From assembly GCF_024609245.1 (NCBI RefSeq), contig NZ_JANJYH010000005.1:1-64000 (forward strand): a DNA stretch of 64,000 nt, written 5' to 3'. The notes beneath the pieces are model-generated. The model made no database searches. It was not told the DNA's origin and saw nothing but the letters and a program-made list of their open reading frames with translations. The stretch is from Haloarchaeobius sp. FL176. Its GTDB lineage: Archaea > Halobacteriota > Halobacteria > Halobacteriales > Natrialbaceae. Made by a program: the position numbers and the translations under genes. Below, one piece after another: positions 49,530 to 57,906 of this stretch; the stretch's first letter is position 1, and each line of letters begins with the position of its first letter.

Positions 49530-50479
49530 CAGGCGCTCACCTGTTCGTCGTCGTAGAACCGTATGAAGATCTCCTCCAGCGGGGCCTCCTCGATGTCGAG
49601 TTCGAGCACGTCTAACTCCGCGACGAAGTCGGCCAGCGCGTTGAGGTCACCGGTGAACGTGAACGTGAGCTCCGTCGCCGTCCCGGCGACGGTGCTCCCG
49701 CCGCCGGCCGGCGCACCCGCGGCAACGCCCTCGACGGGCCGGGCGGAGAGGTCGTGGACGCCGTCGAGTGTGACGTCGTCCATCGCCACCTCGCCCGCGA
49801 CGCCGAGCCGAACGAACTTGCCGCTGCGGTCGAGGAGGTCGCCGACGCGCTCGACGGTCACGATGCGACCGTCGCGGATGATGCCCACCCGGTCACAGAC
49901 CCGTCGCACCTCGCTCAGGACGTGCGAGGAGAGGAAGACGGTCGTCCCGCTGGCCGTCTCGTCGCGGACGAACTCGTTGAATCGCTGCTGGACGAGCGGG
50001 TCCAGCCCCGCGGTCGGTTCGTCCATGACCACCAGGTCCGGGTCGTGCATGAACGCCTGCACGAGCCCGAGCTTCTGCGTCTGGCCGGTCGAGTAGCCCC
50101 GGATCTTGCGGTCGACGGGCACCTCGAACAGCTCGAGCAGCTCCTCGCGCCGCGCGTCACCCTTGACCGACGCGTGCAGGTCGAGTATCTCCATCCCGGT
50201 CGCCGTCTCGTCGAACCCGGGATTCGACGGCAGGTAGCCGACGTTCTCCCTGGCCTCGACGAGCGCGGCCTCGTCGCGCACGTCCGCGCCGAGCACCGTC
50301 GCCGTCCCCGTAGTCGGGGACTGGAATCCCATGATGGTCCGGATGGTCGTCGTCTTGCCGGCTCCGTTGGGCCCCAGGTAGCCGAACGTCTCGCCCGCCT
50401 CGACGTCGAACGACACCGCGTCGTTGGCGAGCACGTCGCCATACTCCTTCGTCAGCCCGTTCACCGATATCGCGCTCAT
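49529..50479 (-). CDS. ABC transporter ATP-binding protein (ABC-2 exporter)
   Basis: The 316-residue protein starts at ATG 50479 (MSAISVNGLTKEYGDVLAND). It has Walker A GPNGAGKTTTIRTIMG (about 38), the ABC signature YSTGQTQKLGLVQAF (about 130), Walker B LVVMDEPTAGLDPL (about 150-163) and the H-switch FLSSHVLSEV. The signature reads STGQ in place of SGGQ, a mild variant. The C-terminal 100 residues form a regulatory domain. A TATA box (minus ctttatg) is centred about 29 nt upstream. Confidence 0.93.
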   Translation of the reverse strand: MSAISVNGLTKEYGDVLANDAVSFDVEAGETFGYLGPNGAGKTTTIRTIMGFQSPTTGTATVLGADVRDEAALVEARENVGYLPSNPGFDETATGMEILDLHASVKGDARREELLELFEVPVDRKIRGYSTGQTQKLGLVQAFMHDPDLVVMDEPTAGLDPLVQQRFNEFVRDETASGTTVFLSSHVLSEVRRVCDRVGIIRDGRIVTVERVGDLLDRSGKFVRLGVAGEVAMDDVTLDGVHDLSARPVEGVAAGAPAGGGSTVAGTATELTFTFTGDLNALADFVAELDVLELDIEEAPLEEIFIRFYDDEQVSA

Positions 50480-50504
50480 TACTCGACAGTTCGACACGTG
50501 AACT

Positions 50505-50511
50505 CATAAAG
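50505..50511 (-). promoter_or_regulatory. TATA-like box of the ABC exporter operon
   Basis: The minus strand reads ctttatg, centred about 29 nt before ATG 50479, leaderless spacing. Confidence 0.5.
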
Positions 50512-50576
50512 ACTCTGTTCGGTTATTTTTGGCACTTCAGACGGCTTCTCAGTTCGAATATCGGCACTCACCTTCG

Positions 50577-50590
50577 CCAAAAGAAACAAC
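50577..50590 (-). terminator. T-rich terminator of the dap operon
   Basis: On the minus strand gttgtttcttttgg lies about 190 nt beyond the dapE stop and before the ABC operon promoter. It is the only T-rich tract in that interval. The 299 nt interval itself holds no recognised gene. Confidence 0.35.
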
Positions 50591-50778
50591 AGAATACACG
50601 AAAGTTCTCGTTCGTCCAGCGCCCTGCTGGACGAGGGTTCAAACCCCAGCACGCCACCAGACGGGGCGTGGTCTGAACACCGCCGTTCCGTGGCCTGGGC
50701 GGGAGCGTGGCACACCCGGAACGGAGAAGCTCGTGCCGCCTGTTCGCAACCCGCAACCGCGAGCAACAGCGCCGCCGC

Positions 50779-51894
50779 TCAACCGACGAGGGCGTCGACC
50801 GCCGCCGTCACCACCGCCGCCGCTTGCTCCACGGCATCGACGGTGACGTACTCCCGCGGCGCGTGGGCGACCGCGCCCTCGTCGTCGGCCAGCACCCCCG
50901 GGCCGAAGACGACGGTTGGCGCGTGCTCTGCGAAGTACGACGCCTCCGTCGCCGCAGCGAACGGCCGGACCTCGGCAGCACCGGCCTCGCGCATCGCTCG
51001 CACGATGGCGGCCTCCTCGTCTGTTGCCCACGGTCCGAGGAACGGCGTCTCCCGGTCGGTGAAGGCAAAGTCGACCCCAACAGCGGCGGGCACTGCTGCA
51101 CGGAGATGCGACAGTAGCGCCGCCCCGAAGCCATCGGCGGTCTCGGGGGGGACCGACCGGCGGTCCAGCACCAGCTGTGCCGCGGCTGGTACCTGATTCG
51201 TCGCCGTTCCGCCCTCGACGGTCGTCGGGGTAAGCGTCGCCCCGCCGAGCTGTGGGTGCCGGCCAGGCGCGTCTTCACGCTCGTCGAACGTCCCCAGCGC
51301 GTCGAGCACGGGCGCGAGTGCGCCCACGGCGTTCACGCCGGAGTCGGGTTCCGCGGCGTGGGCGTTCTCGCCCGAGAGCGTCACGGTGCCCTGAAACCGC
51401 CCCTTCGCCGCGGTGCAGACGTCGAGGTCGGTCGGCTCGCCGACGACGACGGCGTCCGCGTCGGCGATTGCTGGGACTGGCCCACCGTCCTTTCCCGTGA
51501 CGAGGTGGTGTGCGCCGGTCGACAGCACCTCCTCGTCGGGTGTCACCGCGAGCGTCACCCGGCCGTCGCCGGGGTCCGTCCTCAAAAAGGCCGCGAGCAG
51601 CGCCGCCAGTGGTCCCTTCGCGTCGCAGGAGCCGCGCCCCCGAATCACGCTGGCCTCGGCGTCGTACTCGTAGGGGACGTGCGGCTGGACGGTGTCGATG
51701 TGGGTGTTCAGGACGACGTGCGGCTGCCCCGAGCCGCGTGTCGCAAGCACGTTGCCCGCGTCGTCGACACGTGCGTCGACACCGTACTTCGCTATCTCGT
51801 CCACGAGGAGCGTCCGCATCTCGGAGACGTCCTCGTGGGATGCGACCGGTACCGCCCGGTGCAGGAACTCGACGGGATCGAACGCCCCGCCCAT
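50779..51894 (-). CDS. dapE: Succinyl-diaminopimelate desuccinylase (M20 family)
   Basis: The 371-residue protein starts at ATG 51894. It has the M20 metal-site motifs LNTHIDTVQPH (about 62-72), RGRGSCDAKGPLAAL (about 85-99) with the bridging aspartate, TPDEEVLSTGAHHL (about 117-130) with the catalytic and metal glutamates, and a lid domain with AKGRFQGTVTLSGENAHAAEPDSGVNAV. It is the last gene of the dap operon, overlapping dapF by 1 nt, so the DapE role is favoured over ArgE or LysK, which share the fold. Confidence 0.9.
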   Translation of the reverse strand: MGGAFDPVEFLHRAVPVASHEDVSEMRTLLVDEIAKYGVDARVDDAGNVLATRGSGQPHVVLNTHIDTVQPHVPYEYDAEASVIRGRGSCDAKGPLAALLAAFLRTDPGDGRVTLAVTPDEEVLSTGAHHLVTGKDGGPVPAIADADAVVVGEPTDLDVCTAAKGRFQGTVTLSGENAHAAEPDSGVNAVGALAPVLDALGTFDEREDAPGRHPQLGGATLTPTTVEGGTATNQVPAAAQLVLDRRSVPPETADGFGAALLSHLRAAVPAAVGVDFAFTDRETPFLGPWATDEEAAIVRAMREAGAAEVRPFAAATEASYFAEHAPTVVFGPGVLADDEGAVAHAPREYVTVDAVEQAAAVVTAAVDALVG

Positions 51895-52772
51895 CAGTCG
51901 GCCGCCGGCGGCGTCACCGGTACCTCGCCGTCGAACTCGTGGGCGACGGGGCCGTAGAGGACGGCTGGTCCGTCGTTCGGCACCTCGACGCTGAGCTCCC
52001 CGCCCGGGGGCGAGACGGTGACGATGTCGTCCTCGCAACGCCCAAGGTGGTCGGCGACGGCGGCGATAGCCACCGCGCCGGTGCCACACGAGCGCGTCTC
52101 GCCCTCGACCCCGCGCTCGAAGGTGCGCTGGACGTAGCCGCCGTCGTTCCCTGGCGCGGCAAAGGTGACGTTCGCGCCCTCGGGAAAGACGTCGTGGTGG
52201 CGGATCGGGGGCGCGTCGGACTCGAGGTCCACCGCGTCCACGTCGTCGACGAAGACGACCGCGTGCGGCACGCCGGTGTTGATGCCGGTGACTGCGTAGC
52301 CCTCGAGCTGACCCTCGACGAGCGGCTCGTCGCGGTCCAGCGGGACGACCTCCGGTGCGAAGGAGGGCTCGCCCATCTCGATGGCGACGAGGTCGTCACC
52401 GTCGCCGACGGGAACCCGTCGCGCGTGGCGCGTGCCCGCCTGGGTGTCGATCATGACCTCGGTCGCGCCGGTGCGAGCCATCGCCCACTCGGCGGCGACG
52501 CGCGCGCCGTTGCCGCACATCTCGGCGGTCGAGCCGTCGGGCTGGACGAGCGTCATGACGACGCGGGGCGGGCTGTACTTCTCCTCGAGCGCGAGGAAGA
52601 GCACGCCGTCCGCGCCGCGTCGTTCGTCGCCGTCGATACCGTCGGTGCGATCGCAGTGGTGTGCCGCGAACGCGCCCCGGTCCGGGACGTACTCGTCCGC
52701 GTCGACGACGATGAAGTCGTTACCGGTGCCGTGGTACTTGCCGTATCGTACGTGTCGTTGTGAGATGCTCAT
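51894..52772 (-). CDS. dapF: Diaminopimelate epimerase
   Basis: The 292-residue protein starts MSISQRHVRYGKYHGTGNDFIVVDA. Both catalytic cysteines are visible: EMCGNGARVAAEW (about 83) and RSCGTGAVAIAAV (about 232), each at the head of a helix, as in the two mirrored halves of DapF. It converts LL- to meso-diaminopimelate. Overlaps lysA by 4 nt. Confidence 0.95.
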   Translation of the reverse strand: MSISQRHVRYGKYHGTGNDFIVVDADEYVPDRGAFAAHHCDRTDGIDGDERRGADGVLFLALEEKYSPPRVVMTLVQPDGSTAEMCGNGARVAAEWAMARTGATEVMIDTQAGTRHARRVPVGDGDDLVAIEMGEPSFAPEVVPLDRDEPLVEGQLEGYAVTGINTGVPHAVVFVDDVDAVDLESDAPPIRHHDVFPEGANVTFAAPGNDGGYVQRTFERGVEGETRSCGTGAVAIAAVADHLGRCEDDIVTVSPPGGELSVEVPNDGPAVLYGPVAHEFDGEVPVTPPAAD

Positions 52773-54100
52773 TCTGGTACCTCCGGTCTCGTGACGTCGG
52801 CGAGCGTCTCGCGCCGTCGCGCGAGCGTCGCCGTCCCCGCCGCGACTGAGACCGTGGCTGGTCGCGGGCGGGAGTTGTAGTGACTCGCCATCTCGTAGCC
52901 GTACGCGCCGGCGTTGCCGACGGCGAGTACGTCGCCGCGCTCCGGGGCAGGGAGCGGGCGGTCCGTACAGAACGTGTCCGAACTCTCGCAGATGGGGCCG
53001 GCAACGGTCTGGGCGAGTGTCTCGCGGCCGTCCGCGGAGAGATTCCGAATCGCGTGGGACGCGCCGTACATCGCGGGGCGCGCGAGCGTCGTCATGCCGG
53101 CGTCGACGCCGGTGACGACGGTGTCCGGCGTCTCCTTGACCGTGTTCACCGTGGTCAGCAGGACGCCCGCGTCGGCCACCATGTAGCGGCCGGGCTCGAC
53201 CCGAAGCGTCGCGTCCACGTCGCCGAGGGCGTCGCGGGTGGCTTCGGCGACGGCGTCGAGGTCGAGCGGGTCGTCATCCACGTGGTAGGGGACGCCGAAG
53301 CCGCCGCCCACGTCGACGAACTCCAGGTCGAACGGGGCCTCGCGGGCGAGGTCGCCCATCCGACCCACGAGCTCGCGGTGGGCCGCGAGGTCCTCGGCGT
53401 CGGTGATGCCCGATCCGGCGTGAGCGTGGACCCCGACCACGTCGAAGCCGTACTGGTCGGCGGTGTCGAGTGCGTCGAGTGCCCGGTCGTAGGGCACGCC
53501 GAAGGTGGCGTCGCCGCCGGTGCGGACCTTCTCGTGGTGGCCCGCCCCGACGCCGGGCGTGACCCGCAGACAGCACCGGCCGTCGTAGCCGCGTTCGGCG
53601 AGCCGGTCGAGCGTGTCGAGCGCCCCCACCGTGACGGTCAGTTCGGGGTGCTCGCGCCAGCGGTCGACGACGAGATCGAGGTCGCGCGCCGGCGGGTTGA
53701 CTGCCGTGTACTGCACGCGTTCGGCGGGGACGCCGGCGTCGAGCGCCCGGAGCACCTCGCCGGCGCTCGCACACTCGACGCCCGCGCCCTCGTCGGCGAG
53801 CGCGGAGAGCGCCCGACCGAGCGCGTTGGCCTTCGCGGCGTAGTACACGTCCGCGCCGGGGAACGCCGCCGCGAGCCGGCGGTAGTTCTCCCTGACGCGG
53901 TCGATGTCGAGGACGTACAGCGGGCCGCCGAAGTCGGTGACGAGGTCACGCAGGACGTCCGCGTCCCAGTCGTCGAGGCGACGGATGTCCGGGCCGCCGT
54001 CGGCCGCGGGCCCGTCGTCGAACGGCGCGCCGGCGGCGGCGCTGCCGTCAGCGTCCCCCCCGGCTTCGTCGCGGTCGTCCCGCGCGACCTCGCCGTTCAT
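52769..54100 (-). CDS. lysA: Diaminopimelate decarboxylase
   Basis: The 443-residue protein has the PLP lysine in GADVYYAAKANALGRAL (about 75-91), the barrel motifs GVHAHAGSGIT (about 219-229), FVDVGGGFGVPY (about 257-268) and VEPGRYMVADAGVLL (about 300-314), and the dimer-completing GPICESSDTF (about 371-380). It makes lysine from meso-DAP, the last step of the pathway. A hydrophilic N-terminal extension of about 45 residues (DDRDEAGGDADGSAAAGAPF) is unusual and probably disordered. Overlaps dapD by 4 nt. Confidence 0.95.
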   Translation of the reverse strand: MNGEVARDDRDEAGGDADGSAAAGAPFDDGPAADGGPDIRRLDDWDADVLRDLVTDFGGPLYVLDIDRVRENYRRLAAAFPGADVYYAAKANALGRALSALADEGAGVECASAGEVLRALDAGVPAERVQYTAVNPPARDLDLVVDRWREHPELTVTVGALDTLDRLAERGYDGRCCLRVTPGVGAGHHEKVRTGGDATFGVPYDRALDALDTADQYGFDVVGVHAHAGSGITDAEDLAAHRELVGRMGDLAREAPFDLEFVDVGGGFGVPYHVDDDPLDLDAVAEATRDALGDVDATLRVEPGRYMVADAGVLLTTVNTVKETPDTVVTGVDAGMTTLARPAMYGASHAIRNLSADGRETLAQTVAGPICESSDTFCTDRPLPAPERGDVLAVGNAGAYGYEMASHYNSRPRPATVSVAAGTATLARRRETLADVTRPEVPE

Positions 54101-54924
54101 TCGCGCAGCACCTCCTCGCGCTGGGTGGCTTCGAGCGTCTCGGCCTCCAGTCCGGTCGCGACGACGGCCGGCTTGTACGCGCCGCCGTCGATGAGGTCGT
54201 GCTCGCCGAGCGAGGACTCGACGAACCGCTGGAACGCCCGGCGCTCGGGCGGTAGCTCGCCGTACAGCACCTGGTCTTCGACGAGGTCGTAGACCGGGAT
54301 TCTGGGCGTGAGCAGCGTGTTCTCGCCGACGACGGAGTTCTCGCCGACGACGAAGCCCGAGGTGACTCGGCAGCCCGCGCCCAGCGAGACGCCGTCCTCG
54401 ACGACGACCGGCGCACCCTCGACGGGTTCGAGCACGCCGCCGACGAGCGTGTTCGCGCCGAGCTTGACGTCCGCGCCGATCTGGGCGCAGGAGCCGACGG
54501 TGTCACAGGAGTCGACGAGCGTGCCGTCGCCGACGTGTGCGCCGATGTTGACGAAGCTCGGACTCATCAGGATGCAGTCCGCGCCGATGTGTGCGCCCGC
54601 CCGGACGACGGTGCCGTCGGGCGTGTTCCGGCTGCCGCGCGCGCCGAGATCGCTCGTGTCGTGCAGCGGGAGTACGTCGTTGTAGGTGACGCCGCCGTAG
54701 TCGTACGCGGCGATGTCGTGGCAGACGAAGTTCAGGAGGACACCCTGCTTCACCCACTCGTTCGCCACCCACTCGCCGTCGACCTTCTCGGCGGCCCGGG
54801 CTTCGCCATCCTCGAGCGCGTCCAGCAGCGCGTGGAGCACGTCGTGGGTCTCCGGGGCGTCGGTGTCGAGCTCGCCGGCCTCGTGCGCTGCCCAGAGGTT
54901 CCGGATATCGGCTTCGAGACTCAT
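54097..54924 (-). CDS. dapD: Tetrahydrodipicolinate N-succinyltransferase
   Basis: The 275-residue protein starts at ATG 54924 (MSLEADIRNLWAAHEAGELD). It has the left-handed beta-helix repeats of the DapD family: VVRAGAHIGADCILMSPSFVNIGAHVGDGTLVDSCDTVGSCAQIGADVKLGANTLVGGVLEP (about 120-182). It commits the pathway to the succinylase branch. Overlaps dapB by 4 nt. Length and order match bacterial DapD. Confidence 0.93.
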   Translation of the reverse strand: MSLEADIRNLWAAHEAGELDTDAPETHDVLHALLDALEDGEARAAEKVDGEWVANEWVKQGVLLNFVCHDIAAYDYGGVTYNDVLPLHDTSDLGARGSRNTPDGTVVRAGAHIGADCILMSPSFVNIGAHVGDGTLVDSCDTVGSCAQIGADVKLGANTLVGGVLEPVEGAPVVVEDGVSLGAGCRVTSGFVVGENSVVGENTLLTPRIPVYDLVEDQVLYGELPPERRAFQRFVESSLGEHDLIDGGAYKPAVVATGLEAETLEATQREEVLRE

Positions 54925-55697
54925 GCGTCCACCTCCAGAACCGCTTCGAACTCGTACTGGCCGGCGTCGCGACCGGCCAGCCACGCGGCGGCGTCGAGCG
55001 CGCCCTCCGCGAACACGCGGCGCGACTCGGCGCGGTGGGTGAGCCGGAGCTCCTCGCGGCCGCCGGCGAGCCAGACCTCGTGCATCCCGGTCACGTCGCC
55101 CGCGCGGACGGCGTGGACGCCGACTTCCTCCTCGGAGCGCGGTGCCTCGCCCTCGCGACCGTGGACGCGCGGCGACTCGCCGCGAGCCTCGTCGACCGCG
55201 TCGAGCAGCGACAGTGCGGTGCCGGAGGGAGCGTCGGTCTTGCCGTCGTGGTGCGCCTCGACGAGCTCCACGTCGTAGTCCGCGAGCGCGGCGGCGGCGT
55301 CCCCGACCAGCTGCGTGAGGACGGCGACGCCCTTCGAGAAGTTCGGCGCGTGCAGGACCGGGACGGAGTCGGCCGCGTCGGCCAGTGCGGCCCGGCCGTC
55401 GTCGGTCAGTCCGGTGGTGCCCGTCACGAGCGCGACGCCGGCGTCCACGCAGGCAGCCGCGTAGTCGGCGAGGGCGGCCGGCGCGGTGAAGTCGACGAGG
55501 ACGTCGACCTCGTGTGCCGCGAGCGCGTCGGCGAGGTCGGCGTCGTGGACGACCGCGGTGTCCACGTCGACGGTGACCGGGTCGACTGCCTCGGGGTCTG
55601 ACGAGACGGCCAGCACCACGCTCTCCGCGCGGTCGGCCGCGGCGGCGAGCACCTCGCCGCCCATCCGTCCGGACGCGCCCGTGACGGCCAGTCGCAT
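54921..55697 (-). CDS. dapB: 4-Hydroxy-tetrahydrodipicolinate reductase
   Basis: The 258-residue protein has the NAD(P)-binding VTGASGRMGGEVL (4-16), VLVDFTAPAALADYAAACVDAGVALVTGTTGLTDD (about 67-101), and the catalytic/substrate motif VEAHHDGKTDAPSGTALSLLDAV (about 143-165) with the paired histidines and lysine. It reduces the DapA product. Overlaps dapA by 1 nt and dapD by 4 nt. Confidence 0.95.
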   Translation of the reverse strand: MRLAVTGASGRMGGEVLAAAADRAESVVLAVSSDPEAVDPVTVDVDTAVVHDADLADALAAHEVDVLVDFTAPAALADYAAACVDAGVALVTGTTGLTDDGRAALADAADSVPVLHAPNFSKGVAVLTQLVGDAAAALADYDVELVEAHHDGKTDAPSGTALSLLDAVDEARGESPRVHGREGEAPRSEEEVGVHAVRAGDVTGMHEVWLAGGREELRLTHRAESRRVFAEGALDAAAWLAGRDAGQYEFEAVLEVDA

Positions 55698-56626
55698 CAG
55701 TTGCCCACCTCCGCGAGGTGGTCGTCCCCGTCGTCGGCCCCGTCGTCTTCGAGGTCCGCCAGCAGGTCGGCCAGCGGCTCGACGTGCTCCTCGGAGAGCC
55801 GCGTGAGGGGCAGCCGGAGGTGCGGCGGGGCGTGGCCCCGGATGTGGAGCGCTTCCTTCACCGGGATTGGGTTGGTCTCGACGAACAGTTCGCGGGTGAG
55901 CGGGGCGAGCTCGTGGTGGATGGCACGGGCACGCTCGTAGTCGCCGGCCAGCGCCGCACCGACCATGGCGCAGGTCCGCTCGGGTTCGACGTTCGCGACC
56001 ACCGAGATGGTGCCGACGCCGCCGACCGAGCAGATGGGCAGCGTCAGGCCGTCGTCGCCGGAGAGCACCGCGAACGCCTCGTCACGGGTGCGCTCGCAGA
56101 CCTCGCTGATGGCCCCGAGGTCGCCGTTTGCGGCCTTGAAGCCCGCGACGTTCTCGTGGCTCGCGAGCTCGACGACGGTGTCGGGCGAGAGCCCCTGTCC
56201 CGTGCGCGAGGGAACGTCGTAGACGATCTGGGGGACGTCCACCTCGTCGGCGATGGTGCGGTAGTGCTCGACCAGGCCGCGCTGCTCGGGCTTGTTGTAG
56301 TACGGCGAGATGAGCAAGAGTGCGTCGGCACCGGCCTCGACGGAGCGGCGCGAGAGCGACAGCGCTTCGGCGGTGTTGTTGCTGCCGGAGCCGGCGATGA
56401 CTGGCACGTCGTCGACAGCGTCGGCGACGGCCGCGACCACGTCGACGTGTTCGTCGTGGCTGAGGGTCGCGGACTCACCGGTCGAGCCGACGGGCACGAT
56501 GCCGTCGACGCCTGCGGTCTCCAGGCGCTCGACGTTCGCGCAGAGTGTGTCGTAGTCGATGCTGCCGTCGTCGTGGAACGGAGTCGTGATGGCGGGGTAG
56601 ACGCCACTGAGTTCGATTGTCGTCAT
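55697..56626 (-). CDS. dapA: 4-Hydroxy-tetrahydrodipicolinate synthase
   Basis: The 309-residue protein starts at ATG 56626 (MTTIELSGVYPAITTPFHDD). The TIM barrel shows GIVPVGSTGESATLSHDEH (about 41-59), the catalytic tyrosine in LLLISPYYNKPEQ (about 124-136), and the Schiff-base lysine in NVAGFKAANGDLGA (about 157-170). It condenses pyruvate with aspartate semialdehyde. The C-terminus has an acidic tail (DDGADDGDDHLAEVGN). First gene of the six-gene operon. Confidence 0.95.
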   Translation of the reverse strand: MTTIELSGVYPAITTPFHDDGSIDYDTLCANVERLETAGVDGIVPVGSTGESATLSHDEHVDVVAAVADAVDDVPVIAGSGSNNTAEALSLSRRSVEAGADALLLISPYYNKPEQRGLVEHYRTIADEVDVPQIVYDVPSRTGQGLSPDTVVELASHENVAGFKAANGDLGAISEVCERTRDEAFAVLSGDDGLTLPICSVGGVGTISVVANVEPERTCAMVGAALAGDYERARAIHHELAPLTRELFVETNPIPVKEALHIRGHAPPHLRLPLTRLSEEHVEPLADLLADLEDDGADDGDDHLAEVGN

Positions 56627-56717
56627 TTCGTTCGGGTTTCGTCGGGAGTCGTCGGTCGTCACACGGTTCAGAAGTCGAGTGCACCCGGAACGGGGTCGCC
56701 ACGCCCGCACCGAGCAC

Positions 56718-56804
56718 TTACCGTGTGTAGAATTTCCCTGTAAAGCCGAAACCGAACGCGCCGCTCTGCTCGGGTCGAGCCCGGCCGGGAGCGGCGTCTA
56801 TCAT
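56718..56804 (-). CDS. Possible 28-residue leaderless ORF upstream of dapA
   Basis: ATG 56804 opens 28 codons (MIDAAPGRARPEQSGAFGFG then FTGKFYTR) ending TAA at 56718-56720. The TATA-like box at 56827-56834 is centred about 27 nt before the ATG. The stop is 91 nt before dapA, on the same strand, so the ORF could be the 5' part of the dap transcript. No lysine-rich stretch is present, so a classical lysine attenuator is unlikely. Codon bias is only partly haloarchaeal. Support is weak. Confidence 0.25.
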   Translation of the reverse strand: MIDAAPGRARPEQSGAFGFGFTGKFYTR

Positions 56805-56826
56805 CACATGGTTCACGGAGCGCGAC

Positions 56827-56834
56827 CGGTATAA
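56827..56834. promoter_or_regulatory. Palindromic TATA-like element
   Basis: ggtataac reads gttatacc on the other strand and could work in either direction: toward the dap operon on the minus strand or toward an unknown transcript on the plus strand. Confidence 0.35.
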
Positions 56835-56944
56835 CGCTTGTGCTGACCGGCAGAAGCTGTCACGGGTCGAAGGAAGTGACATGGGTCGCTGTGCCGTGGC
56901 TGCGGTTCGCACGCGGCTGACGGACCCGTGCTACGTTTGGACGC

Positions 56945-56953
56945 CATTTATCA
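56945..56953 (+). promoter_or_regulatory. TATA-like box of htpX
   Basis: catttatca is centred about 29 nt before ATG 56978. Confidence 0.45.
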
Positions 56954-56977
56954 GGCGTGGGCCGCTACCCGCCGGAT

Positions 56978-57808
56978 ATGCAACACACGGGCCTCAAGCT
57001 CAGGATGGCGTTCGTCGGCACCGTCCTGTTTGGCTTCTACTCCGCGCTGGCGCTCGTCGCGCTCAGCGTGTTCGGCACCGGCGTCTGGCCGTTCGTCGCC
57101 GTCGGGACGCTGCTGTTCGTCGGCGTCCAGTACAAGATCGGCAAGTGGGCCGCGCTCCGCAGCGTCGGCGCACAGGACATGCCCGAGGAGGAGTTCCGCG
57201 AGATACACCGCATGGTCGAGGACCTCTCCGAGGAGATGGATATCAAGAAGCCCAAGCTCAAGCTCGCACGCATGGGCGTCCCCAACGCCTTCGCCACCGG
57301 GCGCAAGGGCGCGGGTGTCGTCGTCGTCTCCACCGAGCTGCTGCAGGTGCTCGAACCGGACGAGGTCGAGGCCGTCCTCGCCCACGAGCTCGCGCACATC
57401 AAGAACCGCGACGTGGTGACGATGGTCGTCGGACAGTCCATCGCCGCCATGATCGGCATCGCCATCCAGTGGATCGTCATCCTCGCGGGCGACAACGCCA
57501 TCGTCGACTGGGTTCTGGGCTGGCTCGCCGGCATGGTCGCCCAGATGCTCGTCATGGTGTTCGTGCTCGCCATCTCCCGGTACCGCGAGTACGTCGCCGA
57601 CGCCGACGCCCGCCAGTACGTCGGCAGCGGCGACCCCCTCGCCCGTGCGCTGAAGAAGATTCAGGTCACCAGCGAGAACGTCGACGACACCGCCATCGAC
57701 AGCAGCACCGCGGCGCTCTGTATCTTCGACAGCGACAAGAGCTTCCTCCGGCGCATCCTCGCGACCCACCCGCCGGTCGAGAAGCGCATCGAGCGGCTGC
57801 AGAGCTGA
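56978..57808 (+). CDS. htpX: HtpX-type membrane zinc metalloprotease
   Basis: The 276-residue protein starts at ATG 56978 (MQHTGLKLRMAFVGTVLFGF). Two N-terminal helices (about 8-50), then NAFATGRKGAGVVVVSTELLQVL, the zinc motif VLAHELAHIKNRDVV (about 134-148) with HELAH, two more helices (about 150-200), and the third zinc ligand E in YREYVADADARQ (about 204-215). HtpX degrades damaged membrane proteins. The ATG is favoured over an in-frame GTG at 56957 because of the promoter spacing. Confidence 0.93.
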   Translation: MQHTGLKLRMAFVGTVLFGFYSALALVALSVFGTGVWPFVAVGTLLFVGVQYKIGKWAALRSVGAQDMPEEEFREIHRMVEDLSEEMDIKKPKLKLARMGVPNAFATGRKGAGVVVVSTELLQVLEPDEVEAVLAHELAHIKNRDVVTMVVGQSIAAMIGIAIQWIVILAGDNAIVDWVLGWLAGMVAQMLVMVFVLAISRYREYVADADARQYVGSGDPLARALKKIQVTSENVDDTAIDSSTAALCIFDSDKSFLRRILATHPPVEKRIERLQS

Positions 57809-57906
57809 ACTCGGCCCCTGGTTTTCGGTTCTACGTTCGAGTGCGCGCAGCGGGTCCCACGGCTGTCGGAGGACTGCCTGGAAAACGATACCGCAGCAGC
57901 GAACGA

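Larger units (their letters stand above)
56627..56977. other. Divergent intergenic region between dapA and htpX
   Basis: The 351 nt hold promoters for both sides, a palindromic TATA-like ggtataac at 56827-56834, and a possible 28-codon minus-strand ORF (56718-56804). The plus-strand box catttatca at 56945-56953 serves htpX. No RNA gene is recognised. Confidence 0.45.

Noticed and set aside
50617-50660. tRNA-like T-loop (gagggttcaaaccccagcac) after a perfect hairpin (gtccagc-gccct-gctggac)
   Set aside because: The T stem would pair only three bases, no acceptor or anticodon arm can be built on either strand, and the loop of the hairpin has five bases. It could be a remnant of an attachment site, but no integrase or matching tRNA end is present in the window.
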